A DNA stretch of 44,714 nt from Candidatus Fermentibacterota bacterium (GTDB lineage: Bacteria; Fermentibacterota; Fermentibacteria; Fermentibacterales; JCC-6): contig JAUVIR010000024.1 in NCBI GenBank assembly GCA_030592645.1, positions 1-44,714 on the forward strand, given 5' to 3'. This document shows positions 26,974-35,865 of this stretch, piece by piece (positions within the stretch are counted from its first letter, which is position 1; each line of letters opens with the position of its first letter). The notes below the pieces were generated by a model. It had not been told where the DNA came from. It saw only the letters and a program-made list of their open reading frames with translations, and did no database searches. Made by a program: the position numbers and the translations under genes.

Positions 26974-27794
26974 TGAGTTTCCGCGACGTATACATCAAAG
27001 CCGGGGTTTTCAACTTCGATTGGTGTACCGAGGGTATAATCTTCCAGTACGCACACAATTTCGCCAATAACGATGGCGCTTCGCATAAGAACCGGCATGT
27101 GTCTCTCATCGTCAGTCATCCAGACCCAGATCTCTCCCTGCTGATCAAAAAGACCCTGCGACTGCAGAGTAGGCTGAACCAGTATACAGTCGAATTCTCC
27201 CGCTGGTACCCTGATACGATCCCTTTCATGGACGATGATCTCGAGTGGGTAATTCTCGTTATCTACATGACTGTCAATATAGTATGTATTCCCGACCTCG
27301 AGGGGAAACGTCCTGGCGAAATACAGACAGCTCAGAACGTCAAGAGCATGGGGCGGAATATCCATCTGCATAAGTGAAGAATCGGTCTCATTGGGATAGT
27401 ACACCAGCCCTGCGTCCTGATCAAAAAACACTTCCTCATGGTACTCAAAGTCACCTTCATGCAGATCTTTAGAGAATTTCAGAGTGTGAAACTGGACTAT
27501 GTCCATTAGAGCTTCATTAACGTCGTTCACCTCAAAAAACGTACTGAACGCGGGGTTGGATCTGGCAGTTGCTGATATCCGGTATGCCATCAGACCCTCG
27601 AACTGCTCAGGTCCGGTTACAGCAAGAACCGCTGTTCCTGCTTTGATAATACCGTATTCAACACTGAACTCAAGCCTCTCTCCCGCTCCGAAAGCGTTGT
27701 TCTCGACATATCTTGGCAGGCATTCCTCGAAAGAGGAGACTGTTTCAAGTGAATCCGTTAACAATAAACTCATCACAATAAGAACTGCTGTCAT
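26970..27794 (-). CDS. DUF3108 secreted protein
   Basis: This is a 274-residue protein with a signal peptide (VLIVMSLLLTDS). The DUF3108 pattern is visible: GERLEFSVEYGIIKAGTAVL, AYRISATARSNPAFSTFF, FDQDAGLVYYP, HALDVLSCLYFARTFPLEVG, and VPAGEFDCILVQP with WVWMTDDERHMPVLM near the end. Members are periplasmic beta-rich proteins of unknown function, common in Gram-negative bacteria. It lies between a glycosyltransferase (22-base gap) and rnhC (overlap), hinting at an envelope role. Confidence 0.88.
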   Translation of the reverse strand: MTAVLIVMSLLLTDSLETVSSFEECLPRYVENNAFGAGERLEFSVEYGIIKAGTAVLAVTGPEQFEGLMAYRISATARSNPAFSTFFEVNDVNEALMDIVQFHTLKFSKDLHEGDFEYHEEVFFDQDAGLVYYPNETDSSLMQMDIPPHALDVLSCLYFARTFPLEVGNTYYIDSHVDNENYPLEIIVHERDRIRVPAGEFDCILVQPTLQSQGLFDQQGEIWVWMTDDERHMPVLMRSAIVIGEIVCVLEDYTLGTPIEVENPGFDVYVAETQ

Positions 27795-27816
27795 ATCGAC
27801 CTGCTTTCTGTTTTAT

Positions 27817-28896
27817 TCACTGATGATACCGCAGAGAAGGGTTCTTGTTCCCTTCGGTTAACAACGCAAGGATGTGGTTCCATTTTTCCGCTACTGCGGG
27901 ATAGCTGAATCCGTCAATACACGTTTTTCTGGCTCTCTTGCCCATTCTCAGTGTCATGGAGGGGTTTCTGAGCATAAATGCCGCCTGTGAGGCAAGCTGC
28001 CGATAGTTTCCCGGAGAATGAAACAGACCTGTTCTGCCATCTTCCACAAGGTCCAGCAGTCCGTTTGTTGCCGCTGCAAGAAGAGGGAGCCCTGAACTCA
28101 TCATCTCCATTCCAGCCCTTGAAACAACTTCGCTTCCCAGGCTTGTAACAACTCCAACTGTTCCCCTTGAGATCAGCTCCCTTACATCCGCAACCTTACC
28201 CGCAAATGTGATCCTGTTCCCAACTCCAAGATCTCTCGCGAATGACTCAAGTTCAGAAACAGACTGCTGGCTTGGAGCACCGGCGACTATAGCTTTTACA
28301 GCCTCCGGCAGGAGCTGAAGAGCTTTTATCAATGTTCTGTGCCCTTTCATGGGGCTGAGCCTGCCGATTGAAACAAGAAGAGGTTCCAGCGGTTCTCTCT
28401 TCTCCGTGTAATTGTAGAACTCAGTGTCGACAGGATGGGGCAGAACTGCAACCGGCCCCTCTCTCTCACCGCTGTAATTTCTCTCAATCATGAAAGGAGA
28501 GGGAAATACCACAAGGTCAGTTCTTCTGTCCACCAGTTTCCAGAATCTCCCCGAACGGGGTTTCCGGATATCACACCTTATCCTAACAGTTGGAATTCCG
28601 CCGGCAGCGATGGCGCAGGCAGTCTGACCGTCAGCGCGGGTTGTTACGATCACATCCGGCATAAAAGTCCTGATGAGCTTCCTGAATAATAGAAGACCGG
28701 TTGCAAAGGCGGATTTCTGAAGGTTCAAACCGGCGCATTCCAGACCCTGTGCAGCCGCAGCTCTGGTAACAGGACCATCCGGAGCGGCCTGGACGATAAC
28801 AGAATGTCCTGTTCCTGCCATTATTCGAGCGAGGGCGAGGCCGCCTGCCGCTGAAGCATCAACGCCCTTGCAGTTAATGGTCAAAAGAATTCTCAA
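27817..28896 (-). CDS. Glycosyltransferase family 4
   Basis: This is a GT-B fold sugar transferase of 359 residues. The N-terminal lobe has GLALARIMAGTGHSV and DVIVTTRADGQ. The C-terminal nucleotide-sugar lobe has LVSIGRLSPMKGHRTLI, ITFAGKVADVRELIS and a family E-x7-E-type region (SEVVSRAGMEMMSSGLPLLA). It probably adds sugar to lipopolysaccharide or another surface polymer; donor and acceptor are unknown. The start is TTG (28896) with GGAG five bases ahead, and a TATAAT lies further upstream in the 80-base divergent region. It leads the unit glycosyltransferase-DUF3108-rnhC. Confidence 0.9.
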   Translation of the reverse strand: MRILLTINCKGVDASAAGGLALARIMAGTGHSVIVQAAPDGPVTRAAAAQGLECAGLNLQKSAFATGLLLFRKLIRTFMPDVIVTTRADGQTACAIAAGGIPTVRIRCDIRKPRSGRFWKLVDRRTDLVVFPSPFMIERNYSGEREGPVAVLPHPVDTEFYNYTEKREPLEPLLVSIGRLSPMKGHRTLIKALQLLPEAVKAIVAGAPSQQSVSELESFARDLGVGNRITFAGKVADVRELISRGTVGVVTSLGSEVVSRAGMEMMSSGLPLLAAATNGLLDLVEDGRTGLFHSPGNYRQLASQAAFMLRNPSMTLRMGKRARKTCIDGFSYPAVAEKWNHILALLTEGNKNPSLRYHQ

Positions 28897-28976
28897 ATAA
28901 ACTCCAGCGGTTTTTCTAATGGGTTACTTATTATAGTTGCATCATGGCTGCAATATAGCAAAGGAAAGGGGCAGGC

Positions 28977-30149
28977 ATGAACAGCTTTAACCCGTCTTCG
29001 CGAATGATGGCGATTAGAATGCCTCCAATCGCAGAGATCATGGGCCGGATATCTGAACTGAAATCCTCCGGCAGAAGTATTTACAGCATGGCCCAGGCCT
29101 CTCCATGGTATTCACCTCCTTCTGACGTGCTGAACAGCTTTACCGGGAGACTTCTGGAACCCTTCATGCACAGGTACGGCCCTGATCCTGGTTTTCCATG
29201 GGCAAGAAAGGCTGTGACGGAAGACTTCAGAAGAAGAAGGGGAATTGATCTTGATCCCGCCAACGAGATACATCTGACATGCGGAGCAAGCCAGGCATTC
29301 CTTAGCGCTCTTCTCGCAGCTACCGATCCGGGGGATAATGTAGCGGTTATAGAACCCTTCTATTTCGATCATGTGTTCGCGATCAAATTCAGTGATCTCG
29401 GTTTACGTTCAATACCGATGATCGAAGAGAACGGAAGCTGGGCATTACCGCTGGATGAGATAAGCAGGGTGCTTCGGGAAGTAAGGGTTCTGGTTATCGT
29501 CAATCCGGGAAACCCAACGGGGAAAGTGATATCGGATGCGGAAATGAAACGGATCGTTGAGATGACTGCGGAAAGCAACACTTTTCTTATCATCGATGAA
29601 ACCTACGAGAGATTCGTATTTACCGGCGATACATGGCATCCATGGAAAGATAGACACCAGAAACATGTTCTGACACTGGGCAGTTTTTCAAAAAGTCTTG
29701 GTATTCCCGGCTGGAGGCTTGGTTACCTTTTCGGTCCTTCGGATCTGCTGAAGCAGGCGATAAAGGTTCAGGATTCCGTTGTGATCTGCCCCCCTACCCC
29801 CTCCCAGTATCTTCTTCTGGAAGTTCTTAAGGAAGACAAATGGATTTCAGCGATGTCCGCCGGAGTTTCAAAACGACTGGAACTCTGCAGGGAAGCGCTC
29901 AGAGGCAACGATCACATCTCCTGGCGGGAAGCCGGAGGCGCCTTCTTTACGCTTGCGGCATATCAGAGCAGCATGAAAGCTCAGAACGCAGCAATGTACC
30001 TGCTTGATGAATACGGCATTGGAACAATCCCGGGTTCCGCCTTCGGTGAATCCGGTGAAGGACATCTTCGAATCAGCTTCGGCTGTCTCTCCGATGAAGA
30101 GCTGGAGCCTGCCATGAAACTCCTGTCAGAGGTATCATTCCCTGAGTAA
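28977..30149 (+). CDS. PLP-dependent class I/II aminotransferase
   Basis: This is a fold-type I aminotransferase of 390 residues. Motifs are LTCGASQAFLSALLAATDPGD, VNPGNPTGKV, IIDETYERFVF and the PLP lysine Lys239 in GSFSKSLGIPGWRLGY, with LRISFGCLS near the end for the carboxylate-binding Arg. The branch is close to AspC/AlaT-like enzymes; the substrate cannot be told. It starts at an ATG with GGGG five bases ahead and is divergent from the glycosyltransferase. It is clearly different from the DapL-like enzyme at 9137-10363. Confidence 0.9.
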   Translation: MNSFNPSSRMMAIRMPPIAEIMGRISELKSSGRSIYSMAQASPWYSPPSDVLNSFTGRLLEPFMHRYGPDPGFPWARKAVTEDFRRRRGIDLDPANEIHLTCGASQAFLSALLAATDPGDNVAVIEPFYFDHVFAIKFSDLGLRSIPMIEENGSWALPLDEISRVLREVRVLVIVNPGNPTGKVISDAEMKRIVEMTAESNTFLIIDETYERFVFTGDTWHPWKDRHQKHVLTLGSFSKSLGIPGWRLGYLFGPSDLLKQAIKVQDSVVICPPTPSQYLLLEVLKEDKWISAMSAGVSKRLELCREALRGNDHISWREAGGAFFTLAAYQSSMKAQNAAMYLLDEYGIGTIPGSAFGESGEGHLRISFGCLSDEELEPAMKLLSEVSFPE

Positions 30150-30237
30150 CCGCAGGACCCTCTGCTTCGTCATGGGAGTAATAATGCACAGTATCCGGAT
30201 ATCAACAAGGACGGTAATCAGGTTAGAACTCTGCAAG

Positions 30238-30782
30238 CTACTCCAGAACCACAAATCTCGTCGTCGCTGTATACTCATCCGCTATGATACCTTCTTCAAT
30301 GCCGGTATACAGCTCCCATGAGACCGTCACATCCTGAAGAGCAGGCGTTGTGTCAGGATCGGAACTGATCATGATAGCTCTGTATTGGAAGAGGCTGTCG
30401 GTGTCTTCAATGACTCCGGCGAGGCTCCCGGTTGTAAAGAGAGTATCGGACCATGATCCCATATTCTCCGACGGAATACCCGAGCAACTCCCAGTACATC
30501 GGTATCACCATCACCATCGATATCGGTGGCATAAACGGAAGTAGCTCCGTCGATTGAGCCAGCAACCATATGCTCGATCGGGTCAGGCAATGCATTGTGA
30601 AGCGATACTGATCCGGGAATTGTATATGATTGGATACCTGAATCCAGGTCGAACTCGTTGCCCCACTCCCAGACCGGACCAGGAATTCCATCTCCGCCGG
30701 ACCAGTCCGTCTGGCTTGAAGACCCTGCAGAAGATAGTGATACGATTGTCAGAACAGTAATAAGTTTGAATATATGTATCAT
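30238..30782 (-). pseudogene. Decayed secreted VCBS/FG-GAP-like protein
   Basis: An intact start (ATG 30782 with AAGGA upstream) leads to a signal peptide and a first part reading WSGGDGIPGPVWEWGN, then SVYATDIDGDGDTDVLGVA, a Ca-binding repeat of the VCBS type. The frame then goes wrong near 30480. A second frame continues with ENMGSWSDTLFTTGS and TTPALQDVTVSWELYTG, stopping at 30238. Larger secreted proteins of this kind usually carry many repeats between these two parts and a sorting domain after TGIEEG. Here the repeats and the tail are gone, so a deletion plus frameshift is the simplest reading. Confidence 0.7.
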
Positions 30783-30851
30783 GCTTATCCTTCTCTCTTA
30801 ATATCATAATTAATCCCGGGGAACAGAATAAACCTGAGGGTTACTGAATCT

Positions 30852-32036
30852 CTAATCCAGTTCTCCCTCTTCATTCAGTTTAAGTACCCATATGTCAGTT
30901 TCACCGGCTCCCCATGAAGAGGTGTATCCTGAAACGATAAACCCGCCTCCTGGAACGGAAATTATATCCTCGGCGCACTCATTACCCGGGCCTCCGTGGG
31001 TAACGGACCATACTTCTTCACCGGAGTCATCGATACACAGTATCCAGATATCATCCCTGCCTGCACCTGCTGAGGCAGTATATCCGGCCAGCACACAGCC
31101 CTCGGGGCAGGGAGCTGCCGTAAATGCCATGTCATCCCCTTTACCTCCGAATATCGACTGGTGCACGAGCTCTCCATCGGTGGTCATCTCAGCTACCCAG
31201 AAATCGTAGTCTCCTGCAGAACTCACAGCATAACCTGCCAGTATGATGTTCCCGTTATCCTTCATGGTCATATCAAGCGAATAGCAGTTTCCCTGCTGCC
31301 CCGTAATGGTTTTCATCCATATTTCATTCCCGCCTGCATCGGTCCGGAGAAGAAATGGAATTACGTTCCCCTCTCCTTCCTCCTGCAGGTACCCGGTGAT
31401 CAGAAGATCACCTTCGGCAGTTTCCAATAAAGCCTCAGCTGCTCCATTACCCGCTGAAGTGTACTGACGGTTCCAGAGTTCATATCCCTGGGCATCTGTC
31501 TTGAGAAGGCTTACAACGCGGCCGGTTCCGTCTGTAAAGTCGATGTATCCGGCCAGCACGAAACCATCGTCACAGGTTTCCGTCATATCGTAGGTCCAGT
31601 CATCGTTGTCGGTTCCGGGATACCTCTCCCAGATAATCTGCCCAGTACCGTCAACCTTGAATAACCAGTTCCGTTGCCCCTCCTCCATGGTTGTTGTAAT
31701 GCCGGCAAGAACAAAGCAACCATCATCCGTTTCTACTCCAGCCACTGCAAGATCAGGCCATGGTCCTGAGAAATAATCCGCTTCCCACAGAATCTCCTGA
31801 TTGTCATCTATCCGAAACAGCATGCAGTCGACACCACCAGCACTCTCCGATGAGATGATGGAATAAGACACGTCTATTACGAAAATCCCGCATATCAGAA
31901 AACCTCCATCTTCGAGGGCCAGTGAGAAGAAGGCCTGCTCGGGCAGATCGCTGCCAAATGTATGTTCCCAGGTATCGGCAACCGCAACGGCAACCGTTAA
32001 TAACACTATCGAAACCAGCAAGAATCCTGTCTTCAT
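30852..32036 (-). CDS. Secreted beta-propeller-like repeat protein
   Basis: The 394-residue protein starts at the ATG 32036 with GGAGGG six bases ahead; the frame upstream to 32285 overlaps the DUF4416 gene and is not needed. A signal peptide (LLVSIVLLTVAVAVA) precedes about seven repeats of roughly 50 residues, each with a GGFxxxGY core: GGFLICGIF, GCFVLAGIT, GFVLAGYID, DLLITGYLQ, NIILAGYAV, GCVLAGYTA and GGFIVSGYT, usually followed by W-hydrophobic-K/R-ID. This pattern is common in secreted proteins of these lineages. There is no sorting tail. Function is unknown. Confidence 0.82.
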   Translation of the reverse strand: MKTGFLLVSIVLLTVAVAVADTWEHTFGSDLPEQAFFSLALEDGGFLICGIFVIDVSYSIISSESAGGVDCMLFRIDDNQEILWEADYFSGPWPDLAVAGVETDDGCFVLAGITTTMEEGQRNWLFKVDGTGQIIWERYPGTDNDDWTYDMTETCDDGFVLAGYIDFTDGTGRVVSLLKTDAQGYELWNRQYTSAGNGAAEALLETAEGDLLITGYLQEEGEGNVIPFLLRTDAGGNEIWMKTITGQQGNCYSLDMTMKDNGNIILAGYAVSSAGDYDFWVAEMTTDGELVHQSIFGGKGDDMAFTAAPCPEGCVLAGYTASAGAGRDDIWILCIDDSGEEVWSVTHGGPGNECAEDIISVPGGGFIVSGYTSSWGAGETDIWVLKLNEEGELD

Positions 32037-32064
32037 GATTTTCCCTCCAGTCTGTTTTCTGTTT

Positions 32065-32487
32065 TCATAGGCCGTACCGGAGGCAGATATGCGCCCATAC
32101 ACCACTGCCGATGTAGATCTTATCCGGAGCACTTTTAAATGACGCCAGAACCAGCTTTCCATAATCAAGGTATCCCGGATCGATATTAGCTCTTCTGTTG
32201 CTGAACTTGTCCAGGAACTGCTCCTCAATATCGGCACAGATAAGCTTGCATTCGGCCAACAGGGATGCATCCCTGAGTACTTCAAAACTGAACCACTGCC
32301 TTGTCAGCTCCTGTCCCATTTCCTCTTCGTAATAGTCCGAAAGATCAAAGGGGTAAAGTCCGCTGGCGGGGTCTGTTCTGCCGAAGTGTGATTCAAGGAT
32401 GAGTTTCGTTTCCATTTTCAACTTATCAGCAGACGAGATAACGCTTATCACCGGAATGACCGGGAGGACTTCTACCGGTCCTGGCAT
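32065..32487 (-). CDS. DUF4416 family protein, short C-terminus
   Basis: This is a 140-residue protein matching DUF4416: PVISVISSADKL at the start, ILESHFGRTD, YPFDLSDYYEEEMGQEL, CKLICADIEEQF, NIDPGYLDYGKLVLAS and KIYIGSGVWAHICLRYG. From memory family members run on for about 25 more residues with a Pro/Trp-rich end; here a stop follows LRYGL directly. It may be truncated or a short natural form. Function of the family is unknown. Its ATG lies 16 bases inside the end of the upstream acetyltransferase-like gene. Confidence 0.78.
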   Translation of the reverse strand: MPGPVEVLPVIPVISVISSADKLKMETKLILESHFGRTDPASGLYPFDLSDYYEEEMGQELTRQWFSFEVLRDASLLAECKLICADIEEQFLDKFSNRRANIDPGYLDYGKLVLASFKSAPDKIYIGSGVWAHICLRYGL

Positions 32488-33314
32488 GATCTATTCCATT
32501 CCTTCTCGGCGGCTTCCGCTATTTCGCGGCTAAGACCGAAATACTCCTCAACCTTATCGGGATAGCTTCCCTTCAACTTTTCGTTCGTATTTCCATGGGA
32601 AGTTACTCTGCGGAGGTTCAGGTTATGAGCCGACAACCTTCCGTCTTCGCTTCTGCAGTTCAGGTGGAGGCTGTTCATCCCGGTTGCATCGAAGGACCTC
32701 TGCCAGTGACTCCTGAACTCAACGGGACTGACAGGATCCATTCTGATGCGGTATTTCCAGTTTCTAATTTCATCCTTAACGGAATAGAGATCAAAGGAAT
32801 TATCACCTTCTGACGGCTCCCAGATAAGTGTCTGCAGCGATGTGTCAATCCGGGATACTTTACCCGGTTCCATTAATACAGGCTCCGGCACCAGGTAACC
32901 AGGATCTGCCAGAAACTGAATACCATCACTTGCGATAACTGAAAGAGCACAGTGTATGTTCCGGCCATGGTTCATATCAGCCATTACTGGCCGGCATTGA
33001 AAACCGGCAAAGGTAAGAATTGCACCCAGAGCTTCTGTAAGAGAAAAACAGGTGCCTCCCGCCCCCCTCTCTATATGCTCGCCTATCACGGTGCCCGCCA
33101 GCCTCAATCTTCTCTCTGGGGAAAACCGCTGTGCTTTGATCAGGAACTTGGTTAGGTTTTCCCATGGAATGTGTGAAAAATATGATAAGATCGTCCGGAG
33201 GGAATCCCTGTCGGGTCTGCCTGGCGACATACAGTAATGATCAAAGAACATGGCCGCAGCCTGCCTCATGCTCTGCTTATCGTACACTTGAGTCGTTTCC
33301 TTTCGTCCGGGCAT
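32472..33314 (-). CDS. Arylamine N-acetyltransferase-like protein
   Basis: This is a NAT-fold enzyme candidate of 280 residues. The Cys-His-Asp triad is visible: GGTCFSLTEAL (Cys89), NIHCALSV (His121) and FLADPGYLVPEP (Asp137), with the early IPWENLTKFL block typical of NATs. Such enzymes use acetyl-CoA or act as amide synthases. I chose the ATG at 33314 with AGGG seven bases ahead; a later ATG at 33269 is also possible, while the frame to 33386 would run into the divergent radical SAM gene. The next gene (DUF4416) starts before it ends. Confidence 0.82.
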   Translation of the reverse strand: MPGRKETTQVYDKQSMRQAAAMFFDHYCMSPGRPDRDSLRTILSYFSHIPWENLTKFLIKAQRFSPERRLRLAGTVIGEHIERGAGGTCFSLTEALGAILTFAGFQCRPVMADMNHGRNIHCALSVIASDGIQFLADPGYLVPEPVLMEPGKVSRIDTSLQTLIWEPSEGDNSFDLYSVKDEIRNWKYRIRMDPVSPVEFRSHWQRSFDATGMNSLHLNCRSEDGRLSAHNLNLRRVTSHGNTNEKLKGSYPDKVEEYFGLSREIAEAAEKEWNRSCQDR

Positions 33315-33363
33315 GCAGGTACCCTGATCAACGCAGTAATCCTCATGACAGGTTGAAAGTTTA

Positions 33364-34338
33364 ATGGATGATGTGCGCATTCGCAACCTTAATAGTTTCT
33401 TCAGGCATGTTTTTGGACGAAAAGTCTACAAAGTCGGCCTCTGGGGAGGCTTTTCGTGTCCCAACAGAGATGGAACGCTAAGCACTGAGGGATGTACCTT
33501 CTGTAACCCGCTTTCCAGTCATCCAAAGAGCTTTGCAGAGGGAAAATCCATCACTCAGCAGCTCAGCGATGGTTGCCGATACATCAACTGGAGATTCAGT
33601 GTAAACAGTTTTATCGCCTATTTTCAGGATTACACAACAACCTACGGAAACCTGTCCGATCTGGATACCCTCTATTCAGAATCTCTTTCATATCAGGGAG
33701 TTCTGGGTCTTTCATTATGCACACGTCCGGACTGTCTTCAAAAACCCATACTTGATTATCTGGAAGATCTTTCCAGGCGGACTTTTCTATGGGTGGAGGT
33801 TGGGGTACAAACTTCTGATGATAGAATTCTGAGAGATATGAACAGGTGCCACACATCACTTGACACAGTGAGATCCTTTGAAGTTCTGCATGCAAGAAAT
33901 ATCTTCTCCGCCGCCCACATGATAATAGGGTATCCCGGTTCCACCAGAGAGACGGTGCTGGCTGATGCAGCGTTTATCCGAAAAACAGGTACTGATGGGC
34001 TGAAACTTCAGAATCTGCATATAGTAAAAAACACTCTCATTGAAGAGCAGTTTGCAGCAGGTGAATTTGAACTTATGTCAATAGATACCTACATAGATAT
34101 GGTGATTCTATTTCTAGAACATACTGAGCCTGATGTAGTGATACTCAGGCTTACCGGTGAAGCCCCCGACAAGCTCACTGTAGCTCCCCAATGGTCTTTA
34201 CATAAAATGCACATTCTAAACAGGATCCACGGAGAGATGAAAGAGCGGGACACCTGGCAGGGAAAGGCTCTGGGGTTCAGCAAATCGACCATTAAAGAAC
34301 CACTGAGAAATATCCGGGCTCACTGGAGAACGGACTGA
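33364..34338 (+). CDS. Radical SAM protein, TIGR01212/YhcC type
   Basis: This is a radical SAM protein of 324 residues. The iron-sulphur cysteines are Cys32, Cys44 and Cys47 (SCPNRDG, EGCTFCNP), the wide spacing that marks the TIGR01212 group. Further family features are YFQDYTTTYG, LSLCTRPDCL, WVEVGVQTSDD and a C-terminal VILRLTGEAPDKLTVAPQW. The reaction is not established to my knowledge; the group is related to Elp3-like enzymes. The ATG at 33364 lies 50 bases from the divergent NAT-like gene, with no strong ribosome site. Confidence 0.92.
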   Translation: MDDVRIRNLNSFFRHVFGRKVYKVGLWGGFSCPNRDGTLSTEGCTFCNPLSSHPKSFAEGKSITQQLSDGCRYINWRFSVNSFIAYFQDYTTTYGNLSDLDTLYSESLSYQGVLGLSLCTRPDCLQKPILDYLEDLSRRTFLWVEVGVQTSDDRILRDMNRCHTSLDTVRSFEVLHARNIFSAAHMIIGYPGSTRETVLADAAFIRKTGTDGLKLQNLHIVKNTLIEEQFAAGEFELMSIDTYIDMVILFLEHTEPDVVILRLTGEAPDKLTVAPQWSLHKMHILNRIHGEMKERDTWQGKALGFSKSTIKEPLRNIRAHWRTD

Positions 34339-34342
34339 CGTA

Positions 34343-34371
34343 TTGCATGAAAACTGCTCCTTTCATAGATT
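34343..34371 (+). promoter_or_regulatory. Putative asnS promoter
   Basis: TTGCAT, 17-base spacer, TAGATT. Both hexamers match the consensus in four positions, and the place, just after the radical SAM stop and 75 bases before the asnS ATG, fits. Confidence 0.4.
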
Positions 34372-34403
34372 AAACTCTCCGAATTCCTACGATCGAATCG
34401 ACC

Positions 34404-34420
34404 CGGGAATCATATTCCCG
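34404..34420 (+). promoter_or_regulatory. Hairpin in asnS leader
   Basis: A seven-base perfect stem CGGGAAT / ATTCCCG with a three-base loop lies in the predicted asnS leader. The GGGGG ribosome site at 34436 follows. No T run, so it is not a terminator; it could be a protein site or a leader structure. No T-box sequence is seen. Confidence 0.35.
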
Positions 34421-34445
34421 AGCTATCTGTAAACTGGGGGACCCG

Positions 34446-35822
34446 ATGATTGAGCGAACATCTGTCAAATCCATTCTCACTGGAGAATGTAAAGATGAAA
34501 AAGTAACCGTATACGGCTGGATCAAAACTGCACGGTCCGGTAAGAATGTTGCGTTCGCATCCATAACTGATGGTTCAATCTCTTCCCCTCTGCAGGTCGT
34601 GTTCGACCGGGATAAATTCGATGACATTGCAGGATTGGCAACAGGAGCCTGTATAAAAGTTACCGGCAGGATCGTAGAATCACCCGGTTCTGAGCAATCG
34701 CGGGAAATCAGCGCGGATTTACTGGAAGTGATAGGCCCGGTCGGAGATGATTATCCACTCCAGAAGAAAAAGCATTCCATCGAATTCCTCAGATCTCTGC
34801 CCCACTTAAGGGCCAGGACAAACACCTTCAGCGCAGTATTCAGGATGAGCCACCACCTCAGCCTTGCAATTCACAGGTTCTTCGATGAAAGTGGTTTCTT
34901 CTTCATCCATGCGCCGCTTATTACAAGAAGTGATGCCGAAGGAGCCGGAGAAACCTTTCAGGTCACCTCCATGCCCCTTGACAGCATTACAATGGAAAAC
35001 GGTGATGTAGATTATTCAAAGGACTACTTCAAGAGACAGGCTTTTCTTACGGTAAGCGCACAGCTGGAAGCTGAACCACTTGCGCTGGCCATGGGAAAAG
35101 TATACACCTTCGCTCCAACTTTCAGGGCTGATCCATCCGATACGCGTTTTCATACGGCGGAATTCTGGATGATCGAACCGGAGATGGCATTCTTCGACCT
35201 TGATGATGATATTTCTCTTATAGAGGATTTCGTTAAATTTACCGCCCGCTATCTCCATGACAAGTGCCCGGAAGACATAACCTTCTTCAACAGGTTCTAT
35301 GAAAAGGAACTCAAGGAGCGTTACCGTATGCTCATGGAAAGCGATTTCGCCCGGATTACCTACACCGATGCGATTGAACTGCTGAAGGATAACACCGATC
35401 GTTTCGAAGTGACGCCCGAATGGGGATACGATATCTCTACCGAATATGAAAGATTCCTTGCCGATGAGCACTTCGGATGCCCTGTTTTTGTAACCGATTA
35501 CCCTGCTATTATTAAACCATTCTATATGCGGATGAACGATGATGGGAAAACGGTTGCCTGTACAGACCTTCTCTTCCCCCAGGTAGGTGAGATCGTCGGC
35601 GGCAGCCAGAGAGAGGAAAGATTGGATGTTCTGCGCACCCGCGCGAAGGAGTGCGGTATTGATCTTGAAGATTACTCCTGGTATTTCGACCTGAGAAAGT
35701 GGGGCTCCGCCCCCCATGCAGGATTCGGTCTCGGATTTGAAAGACTGCTTATGTATTTCACCGGAATGGAGAACATACGTGATGTGATTCCATTCCCGAG
35801 GTCAAAGGGAAAGATGATATGA
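34446..35822 (+). CDS. asnS: Asparaginyl-tRNA synthetase
   Basis: This class II synthetase loads Asn onto its tRNA. The 458-residue protein has an N-terminal OB-fold anticodon domain (VTVYGWIKTARSGKNVAF), motif 2 (FRADPSDTRFHTAEFWMIEPE) and motif 3 (GFGLGFERLLMY). The block ITRSDAEGAGETFQVT before an insertion is typical for AsnRS rather than AspRS. A GGGGG ribosome site precedes the ATG. nifJ follows after 43 bases, so both may share a transcript. Confidence 0.95.
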   Translation: MIERTSVKSILTGECKDEKVTVYGWIKTARSGKNVAFASITDGSISSPLQVVFDRDKFDDIAGLATGACIKVTGRIVESPGSEQSREISADLLEVIGPVGDDYPLQKKKHSIEFLRSLPHLRARTNTFSAVFRMSHHLSLAIHRFFDESGFFFIHAPLITRSDAEGAGETFQVTSMPLDSITMENGDVDYSKDYFKRQAFLTVSAQLEAEPLALAMGKVYTFAPTFRADPSDTRFHTAEFWMIEPEMAFFDLDDDISLIEDFVKFTARYLHDKCPEDITFFNRFYEKELKERYRMLMESDFARITYTDAIELLKDNTDRFEVTPEWGYDISTEYERFLADEHFGCPVFVTDYPAIIKPFYMRMNDDGKTVACTDLLFPQVGEIVGGSQREERLDVLRTRAKECGIDLEDYSWYFDLRKWGSAPHAGFGLGFERLLMYFTGMENIRDVIPFPRSKGKMI

Positions 35823-35865
35823 CAATAGAAACACTATTTATCTATACAGAACAGAACGGAGCATA

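Noticed and set aside
30852..32285. 477-codon version of the propeller gene
   Set aside because: The first 83 codons overlap DUF4416 in another frame and lack a signal peptide; the ATG at 32036 has GGAGGG and a signal peptide.
35016..35717. Minus-strand ORF of 233 codons
   Set aside because: It is antisense to the catalytic part of asnS and shows no family features.
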